Assembly (NCBI GenBank): GCA_034687125.1
Contig: JAQGBZ010000235.1
Coordinates: 1 to 64,000 of the forward strand
DNA from: Neelides folsomi
Lineage: Eukaryota; Arthropoda; Collembola; Neelipleona; Neelidae
Direction of reading: 5' to 3'
Length of the DNA: 64,000 nucleotides
Numbering within the stretch: position 1 is the stretch's first letter; the number at the start of each line of letters is the position of its first letter. Positions 56,873-64,000 of this stretch are shown in pieces. The notes beneath the pieces are model-generated. The model saw only the letters and a program-made list of their open reading frames with translations. It was not told where the DNA came from and did not search any database. Position numbers and translations under genes: made by a program.

Positions 56873-57708
56873 ATGAAAATAATTTTTAGTATGTTTTTAT
56901 TTAATTTATTTAGTTTAATACCCTATTTAATTGCCGACACACCTGATTTATTTTTGGAAACAGAGGGGGAAATTGAAGATGGTAAAATATAAACATTTAT
57001 TTTTTGTTAATTTAATTCACTAAATAGAAAAATTTAAATTTTATTTATGTTTTAAATTATTTCATTTATTTCAATTAACAACTTACGAACTTACCGACAA
57101 CATGACAACGAGTTAATAATTCAAAATATTTTTATATACATATTGAAATTTTAATTTGAATATCATTTAATTTAATTTCAGGATCCAAATTTTCGAACGG
57201 TCCCGCACTTGTTAGAATATCAAGATCTACAAATTTCGGAAATTTTAATCCAATCTCACAACTTCTCCGCATCCTGCAACCAAATCTTGGGAATCGACAA
57301 AGAAACAGGAATAATCAAAATCGCTATCTGACTCAAAATTACAATAATTACAATACTGGATATGGTGGATATAGAAATCAAAACTCATATGGAAATTACA
57401 ACAATGGAAGAGGGAATTTCAATTCCGGATATCGACAACCTCAATATGGGAAGCAAAATTACAGATATCGTGGAAATAATAGAGGCATAGGATGCTTTTT
57501 CTGTCCATTGGATTCTTCCTCTTCTTCTCTTTCTTCCTCTCTATTTTCATCTGATTTCCCTTCAAATAGTTTCTTTGATTCTTCGCATTCAGATCCAATT
57601 TTTGATTTTTCCGATTCAGGTACATCTTTTGATTCTTCGCATTTCGATACAATTTCTGATTATTCATCTTACTCTTCAGCATCAAGCCCTGACACTTCGT
57701 CATTTTAA
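56873..57708 (+). CDS. Secreted Asn/Tyr/Gly-rich protein with a Ser/Asp/Phe-rich tail
   Basis: Exons 56873-56981 and 57182-57708 join in phase 1 and give 211 aa. A signal peptide (MKIIFSMFLFNLFSLIPYLI, cleaved after IA) is followed by an acidic segment (DTPDLFLETEGEIED). Residues about 60-125 are dominated by Asn, Tyr, Gly, Gln and Arg (YNTGYGGYRNQNSYGNYNNG), with no Lys clusters. A short bridge GIGCFFCPLD carries the only two Cys of the mature chain. The last 65 residues are Ser, Asp and Phe-rich (SSSSSLSSSLFSSD, FDSSHSDPIFDFSDSG). Such two-block low-complexity chains occur in secreted glues, silks, cuticle and biomineral proteins; no specific family was recognised. Confidence 0.75.
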
Positions 57709-58329
57709 ATCCAAGTCAGTAACATTACGTTGCCCTGAACCCTGTAACCAGAACCTCATCTCATGATCTAACTATCAACCAAATATTTTAAAAAATCTAA
57801 AATTTTTAAGGATATATGTAATTCGTGAATGCTATCAATTTATTATCAGAATCAAATGATATTCTAAATCTGTTTGTTAATGTTTTAGTAAACAAATAAT
57901 TAATGTATGGCATTTTATTGAATATGTTATATTAAATTAAAGAATCCTATTCAAGCGTTACAATAAACAAATAAATAAATAAAGTTTTAACCATCACATA
58001 CAATTATATAAACCCAAAAATAGGTATATCTAATCAGGTATTACCGTATTACTATCGTCCATGTGAAAGTTTTAAAATACAAAAACTGTAATTTTTTATT
58101 TAACAAAGATTTAATACTTTACAAAATATTACAATCCCAATTAGTTTAAAATTAATTCACCCACTCAATAATAATAACAATTATTATAACAATTTCATAC
58201 AGGTATTATGGGAACCTATTAATTTTGGGAACCATAAATATTAAATATAATCAGAATAATCGCTGTAAACAATGAATATTTTGAATTGCGCCATTAAATA
58301 AAAATAAGTGTTTTATTATTTACTTATAA

Positions 58330-58486
58330 TTATTATCAATACCGTGAACATTATTCTTATTGTCAAATTGCAAGAATATTATAATCATCAGGGGCTAATG
58401 AGAGATGCAAAATATTATGAGGCATATGGCCCTGTCGATGAATATGATAATATTGATATTGGTTATGAAGGAGTAAGACCTTAGAG
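58330..58486 (+). pseudogene. Tyr-rich exon-like remnant
   Basis: An open segment reads EYYNHQGLMRDAKYYEAYGP and DEYDNIDIGYEGVRP before TAG. A neighbouring frame just upstream is also Tyr-rich (YYQYREHYSYC), and Asn/Tyr codons recur near 58170. It may be the end of another low-complexity secreted gene related in style to the one at 56873, or its decayed copy. No start or signal peptide was found. Confidence 0.3.
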
Positions 58487-59499
58487 TCATTTTTTGCCAA
58501 CCAATTAATTAATTGAAATAATTTTTAATGGAAAAAATAAATGGAATTTTCATAAATCACATTATTTGGATGCCTTTTTTACTTTATTAAAACAAATATT
58601 TTTGCTTGGAAAAATTTCACTTCAGTTTGGAGTCATATTTAAAATTTGGTCAATTGTTTCATCAATTTAATATTGAATTGAATAAAATATTGTATTTGTA
58701 TCTAAATGGTACATTTTACTTGATGTCAATTATAAAATTCCTAGAAAGCATTTACATGGAATTGGAGTTCATTGACATGAATTTATTAAAATAAAAGTTG
58801 AAATAATTCCTTGGAATATTTAATCTTTCCAATATTCATGTTTTTATCAATCCAAAATTCACATATGATGGGTTCAATATAAAACAAGCATTTTTTCATT
58901 GCATGAACAAATGCTTGTTAAGGAGAATGATCAGATTTCATCATTCTCTTTAAGCATTTTTTCAACATAATAAGAAGGATTATGTTTTTTATTTCAAGTT
59001 TAATATTTTAAGATATTTGCTTGTTCTACTTTAACCATAAAATATTTTGAATTGAATTTCATGAGATATTTAAAAATCAGTAAAACCCCAGAACACTAAT
59101 ATTTATTATTATTAATTAGGACGTAACAAAAAATATTGAACAATTTACACAAACAAAGTAGTAATAGGATAAATCACTCTCACACTATAAAGCGAATGAA
59201 AATATATTTTCAAGGAATTGGGCCAACTTTATTATAGCTGTAGTTTAACGAACTTTACGCCATTAAAGTTTTATTCCGAGTATTCCAATTTTTGTTCCAA
59301 TTTGGTTTATTAATGTAAATCTACGTCAAATATCTTTTTATTATCTTTTTATCTTTTTACTATTATCTTTTTATTCATGGAGAATTCAAAATTGTTAAAT
59401 GGCGGGAATTTATGAAAAGGCGAATTTTAAATAATTTGACTTTCTTTTGGGTTGTGTGGCGACTGGTGAGATAAGGATTGATTAAAGTGGATAATTAAT

Positions 59500-59850
59500 G
59501 TCTTTTGGATGTGACCAAAGGAGGGTGAATAAATGATGTGTGAGGGGATACGTCGTTCCTTTAAGTCTCCCCTTGACCTTCCTCTCTCACACTCCTTGGA
59601 TTACCCGACACGCGTCGAGGTCCCTTGGACCAAAACCCAAAAAGACTTAATTTGTTAAAGGATCAACTTCCCTCTTTTAATCCAAAACCCTCATGAGCCA
59701 ATAACGACTTTTCCATACGTTCGATCACGAAGTCAAAAAACCCGATAAGCCCTTCATAATCTCCCTTTCAAAATATCACAAGATTCAAATTGTCGCGCTT
59801 TGAGCCAACAATTATTCAAACGTCGTTTCCTAAGCACCCGGCTTTACACA
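59500..59850. promoter_or_regulatory. GC-richer island 1
   Basis: About 350 bp with marked CpG content (ACACGCGTCGAGGTCCCTTG) inside AT-rich DNA and no supported open frame. Candidate enhancer, promoter or non-coding exon. Confidence 0.3.
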
Positions 59851-60159
59851 TCAACATTAAACTTCCCATTTCCAGCAAATTCAACATTTAGAATTAAGGA
59901 ATAAATCAAAATCAAAAAATCGACATTAGCTTAATTACACTTAAACTACAAATTAAATCAAAAATTTAAGCAATTTCATTTAATTCTAAAAAAATTAAGA
60001 AATCAGGCTATTAAATAATATTTGCAATAATTTAAATAAATTAGCGAGAATGATTAATAAATAAAATTATTGCTAATATAATAATTTTATTAATTTAAAC
60101 CTCATTTCTATTCCAATGGCAATATTCCGTGTTTTTAGAAATTTATGAATTGAAATGTA

Positions 60160-60430
60160 AGAAAGTCGTTGAAGATGGGGAAAGGGAGAATTAAGATGGG
60201 GAAGATAAAAAAGAGGAAATTGAGCTGATTTGATTGTGGGAGTTGGACGGTCGTCCGTGGAGACGTCCATGGAGACGTCGCTCGGGTCGGGGGGATGATG
60301 GATGGCTGCAAAAACTGTTGATCTTTCCTCTCCCACATGATGAATCTGGGCATTATGGGAGTTAATCTGGTGGATGCGGAGGGCGATAAAGCCAATCTCG
60401 GCCCCGTCGCGTCTTCACCCCCTTTAAATG
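60160..60430. promoter_or_regulatory. GC-richer island 2
   Basis: Contains repeated GGAGACGTC words (GTGGAGACGTCCATGGAGAC) with an imperfect palindromic character. The minus-strand frame across it has no family features. Confidence 0.35.
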
Positions 60431-60614
60431 CCTCTCGTACTAAACGTCCCCCTCTTCATCACTCCAATCACAAAACACTCATTTAAATACAACCCCTTTT
60501 CAATTCATTTTTTCAATTCATTTAAATACTCTTCTTTAATTCTCTTCTTAAAACACTTTACATATAAGCCTTTCTATATAAAATTCAATAAAATAATAAT
60601 ATTAATACAAATTA

Positions 60615-60689
60615 TAGGTACCATAAGTATCTTTCTTTTTTAAATTAACAATCGTATAAAAAAGAAAGATACTTATGGCCCATCCTGTA
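60615..60689. mobile_element. Hairpin MITE (copy 3), left end shortened
   Basis: The right end, inverted, reads TACAGGATGGGCCATAAGTA, then TCTTTCTTTTTT. The left arm carries TAGGTACCATAAGTATCTTT, lacking about five bases of the terminus. The arms pair across a short AT-rich loop, and the termini resemble those of the hairpin at 26044. Confidence 0.75.
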
Positions 60690-60839
60690 CATGTACATGT
60701 AATTTTTTGATTTTTCTCTGAATGAGTTTAAAATGTAAATCTGTAAATGGTTAAATGGACGATTTAAAAAAAAAGAGTAAAATTTAATGTGGAGGTTCGT
60801 GCGGGTTTGGTGGAGGGTGTGATGAATTTAAAAAAAAGC

Positions 60840-61110
60840 TGTTTTTGTGCACGGGTTTATTCATAAGGGGGAGAGCGGATTGTTGGGAGATTTGTAAAGA
60901 CGGCCGCGTGCCGTCCGGTCCACGTCCTCCAACTCCCGGTAATGAAAGGGCGGATTAGGCAAACTGGATCGGAATACCCGGGTCACGGTCGGGAGAGCAA
61001 ACCCTTGAAAACCGCAAGTCCGGTCCTTCTCACGTTTCATCCCCCTCACTCCCTTCATTCCGACCATGATTTACACCCCCAAAAAGGATCGGTTTCAAAT
61101 GAACAAATCA
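60840..61110. promoter_or_regulatory. GC-richer island 3
   Basis: Contains GACGGCCGCGTGCCGTCCGG and ACCCGGGTCACGGTCGGGAG, with several short palindromes, in AT-rich surroundings. Frames on both strands are open for about 70 codons but look non-coding. Confidence 0.35.
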
Positions 61111-61539
61111 TCTTTGACCTCCGCATTCAAATGAATCAAATGACATGTGAAGTGATTCAATAAACCCACCATTTAACACAACCCGTATTTACATTCATAC
61201 AAATACATTCACTCAAATACATTTGTTCACACAAAATCAAACATTATTTGCAAACTTCATAAATAAATAAATTCGTTTATTTAGCATTAACTTTACATTT
61301 GTATTTATATTATCAAAATGTTTTTTTACTATAAATTTTTTTATCAAATTCATAATAATGCAATTATGAATTTTTTATCAAAAATCAAAAGATTACGAAT
61401 TTTTTTAATAACGGAATGATTTAAAAAAATTTAATAACGTAATTTTAATAGAGAAAAATTTGGAATGTCTTTTGTAATAAAAAAAAGCTAATTTTTGGTT
61501 GTATGACGCAATTGGGGCATTTGGGTGTATAAAAGTGTA

Positions 61540-61760
61540 ATGTGAAAGATGATGGATGGGTCGTGAAGAGAAAAGGGAATTTCGGCTGGTGTTTTGTGTG
61601 TCGTCGTCGTCGTCGTGGCGGACGTGTGTTTGAAAGTGATGCTGTCAGTTTGGATGACTGACGTTGGTCTGAAGGGGAACTTCAAATCCTCCGTCTGACT
61701 CCCAAAGATATGCCAGAACCCAAATCTCGCATGGACACCATTGATAATATTATTTAACAC
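61540..61760. promoter_or_regulatory. GC-richer island 4 with a (GTC)n run
   Basis: Holds a run of five CGT/GTC triplets near 61601-61617 and GGCGGACGTGTG. A minus-strand frame of 122 codons crosses it but is mostly Thr/His/Ser, from the triplet run. Confidence 0.3.
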
Positions 61761-62219
61761 CCCAGAGAGCTTAAACTTACAAAGCCCGACTTGAAACAAT
61801 TTCACATTATTTACCACGGTAATTGAACTAATTGAACATTTATGGGCATCTACCATGGTAACTTATTGTTACTTCCCACTTGACATATTTATATAAATTT
61901 ATCAATCTATAACCATAGCAATTGATATTAATTTAACTTTAAATTTAACAACTTTAATAAATTTTACTTTATATGGTTAATATAAGTTTAACAATTTTAA
62001 AACATAGTTAAATGTGTAGTTAATTGTTTAGATAAAAATGTAGTTAAATATGAAGTTAAATGTTCAGTTATAAAAAAAATATTCAAATGAGCGCGAGTTT
62101 TAAAAAAATTCAAATTGGTTCATTTTCCACATAAATCATTTGATTTATCCCTATCAAAACGTGTTGTTAAGAGACGATCTAGTTGAAGTTGTTAAAGATT
62201 GTGAGATTAATCAAAATGT

Positions 62220-62480
62220 AATTCGAATCCTTATAAAGTGTGTAAAACGGCGAGGAAATTCACACCGTGGATCAGAAAAAAAGGATTGATTTGGGTAAAG
62301 GGGCGGAGTTGGGCGTAAAAAACCAAAAGGGCCTTTTGTATTGTTTTCCCTCACCATTTTAATTCGAAGTAATTTATGGGTTTTGTGATAATAATTTAAT
62401 GTTTGGGGTCGGCGTATCTCCCTCACACCTTCCATACCCATAAATTAAGGATTATCATAAACGGACGACGCCTCTTTTTC
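62220..62480. promoter_or_regulatory. GC-richer island 5
   Basis: Includes GGGGCGGAGTTGGGCG and GGGGTCGGCGTATCTCCCTC. No coding signature was seen. Confidence 0.3.
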
Positions 62481-63649
62481 TTAATTCTTACACGAGGAAT
62501 CATCTTCCATCATAAAACCATTGACCAATCCTTTTAATACACATTTACAGATTTTTAATAAATATGAATTTATATGACTTCCAATATATTTCCCATATAC
62601 ACTAATACATTTTTAATATTCTACTTATTTCCTGTATTTTCTACTTATTTTGTATAGATTTTCTATGTATTTTAACGTATTTTAAATGTGTTTTAAATGG
62701 TGCGGTGGTTAGAAAGGCTTCGTAATATTCATAATGTATTTAAGTAAAGTTATAATTGTGGGATTTCTGGGCGTGAATGTAAAAAAGCGAATGGGGCGCG
62801 AACTCATTTTCAAATATTCCAAATTGGCTCAGATTCACATTTAGATTAATAATGTTGAGAGTCCAGTGGACTCATATTTATTATAAGGTCATCGATTACT
62901 CCTTTATCAATCTTATGATATTACTAAACTTTCTCCTTTCAAATCTTACACATTGCCCTATTCAAAACCATTGACTTTTATATAACTTTAACTATACTCT
63001 TTAACTTTATAAACTTTAACTTAACTGTAATACTAATATATAGAAAGTATAACTATAAAGTATGAAGAATACATAGGTATAACGTATAGCTATGCAATTC
63101 TTGTATAACAAGGCTTATGCACTTATATTATAATAATTTTCTTATAATTTGAATAAAAATTGAATTATTATAAATGAGATATGTTTATAGCTGATCTATA
63201 GAATGGCTATTTGGATGAGAGTTTATAAGTTATCGAATGTAAGCCATTATTTATGATCCTTTTCCCTTATCCAGACGACAGATTAATCATGGTAAATAGG
63301 AAGCTATCAGATGGCCAATCAAACTAATCATCTTTAGATATATTGAATCTCGATAGTCAAAATGATTATTCTAATTTGGCAGAAACGCTTTAAAGATACA
63401 ATGAAGATTCCTTCAGATCGAATATTAATTTTAACCAATTCTTCGTCTATTCTATGATAATAAAGTTGATAAGGAAAAATGGATTTTTAAAGATTTTGGA
63501 GCTTTATTATTATTATCTTAAAGTTCTATTATGTTATGTTAAACTTGATTATTAATTGTAATTAACGATTTAATAATTATTTATTTTTAATTATGAGATA
63601 TTTTGAGTTATGGAAAGATTGTTCAGATTGAATTTGGAATCTTTTAGCA

Positions 63650-63910
63650 TGAGGGAAAGATAGTCTTTTATTGATTTTGCCAAGGATGCCCCTCGGAGTA
63701 AATCGCTTTGATTGCGGAACCCCCCGAGAGGGAACTTTGTTGGGTCCAGGAAGTGGAAGCGGAGATTAAATTTGGGCGAAGGCGAGAAATCATCTTTTCC
63801 TCCCCTTCCCCGCCCAATCACACCAAAAAAGAAATTTCCGCCCCGGTCCCTATATCTCAAACACAAGGATCTCTCCGTTCTCTCCCCTTTACACATACAA
63901 CATTCAAACC
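63650..63910. promoter_or_regulatory. GC-richer island 6, possible promoter of a gene to the right
   Basis: C/T-rich on the plus strand (TCCTCCCCTTCCCCGCCCAA, then TCTCTCCGTTCTCTCCCC) and followed by an ATG at 63921 and a TTTCAG acceptor-like site near 63980. It could be the leader of a plus-strand gene that starts at the window edge. Confidence 0.35.
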
Positions 63911-64000
63911 CCGTTCAAAAATGCCCGCTATTGAGCTCTTCTTATCAATTCATACTTTATCAAAAAAAAGACATTTTCAATTTCAGATCATTTTTATTTT

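Larger units (their letters stand above)
57709..64000. other. Gene-poor right flank with GC-richer islands
   Basis: No convincing gene was found in the last 6.3 kb. Open frames of 60-120 codons occur inside GC-richer islands but lack family motifs, splice partners or conserved-looking composition. A possible initiator at 63921 (ATGCCCGCTATTGAGCTC) runs to the window edge and may open a gene to the right. Confidence 0.5.

Noticed and set aside
60073-60395. Two overlapping minus-strand frames of 86-87 codons in GC island 2
   Set aside because: Both are open only because the island lacks stops. Neither has a splice partner or family features.
63591-63896. 101-codon minus-strand frame in GC island 6
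   Set aside because: No recognised motif, and the composition follows the purine-rich island; the plus strand looks more like a gene leader.
1-64000. tRNA and rRNA genes
   Set aside because: GGTTCGAA-like words occur (for example at 16673 and in the mariner ends) but none sits in a cloverleaf context, and no rRNA stretch was recognised.

Overview
The window looks like AT-rich nuclear DNA from an arthropod. The genes are split by short GT-AG introns of roughly 50 to 2000 bp, and they include a Metro/MPP7-type MAGUK, a Nanchung-like TRPV channel, gamma-glutamyltransferase and RpS24. Degraded Merlin, mariner, hAT-like and Gypsy elements lie between and inside them. I cannot name the species. 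A soil hexapod such as a springtail, or a mite, would fit, but that is a guess. Exon junctions were derived by hand from splice signals, reading-frame phase and family alignment from memory.

Layout. 1-4.1 kb: decayed repeats, a broken Gypsy integrase and a foldback element. 4.1-8.9 kb (minus): a five-exon NLR-like receptor with Death-like, NB-ARC, helical (TPR-type) and ankyrin regions. 9-13.3 kb: AT-rich, with an ankyrin relic. 13.4-21.8 kb (minus): a metro-like MAGUK whose large intron carries two small secreted Cys-rich genes on the other strand. 22.8-24.6 kb (plus): a DnaJ-X cochaperone. 26.7-28.0 kb (minus): an acidic protein with a C-terminal membrane anchor. 28.3-32.8 kb: a transposon cluster (mariner, hAT MITE, hAT-like element with a nested dispersed repeat).

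33.2-41.3 kb (plus): a second NLR-like gene with the same five-exon plan and intron phases. It ends in 31 consecutive ankyrin units of exactly 99 bp that are close to identical. 42.7-46.8 kb (minus): gamma-glutamyltransferase with a Merlin transposon in intron 1. 47.8-49.1 kb (plus): RpS24. 49.6-54.8 kb (minus): nanchung-like TRPV channel in 13 coding exons. 55.3-55.8 kb (minus): a short unknown gene. 56.9-57.7 kb (plus): a secreted Asn/Tyr/Gly-rich, then Ser/Asp-rich, protein. 57.7-64 kb: no convincing gene, but several GC-richer islands in AT-rich DNA.

The most notable system is the dispersed NLR-like family: two full-length genes and two ankyrin relics within 40 kb. One copy has diverged repeats and the other a freshly homogenised, greatly lengthened array. 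This pattern suggests an innate-sensor family whose recognition region turns over quickly. The function is inferred from domain architecture only.
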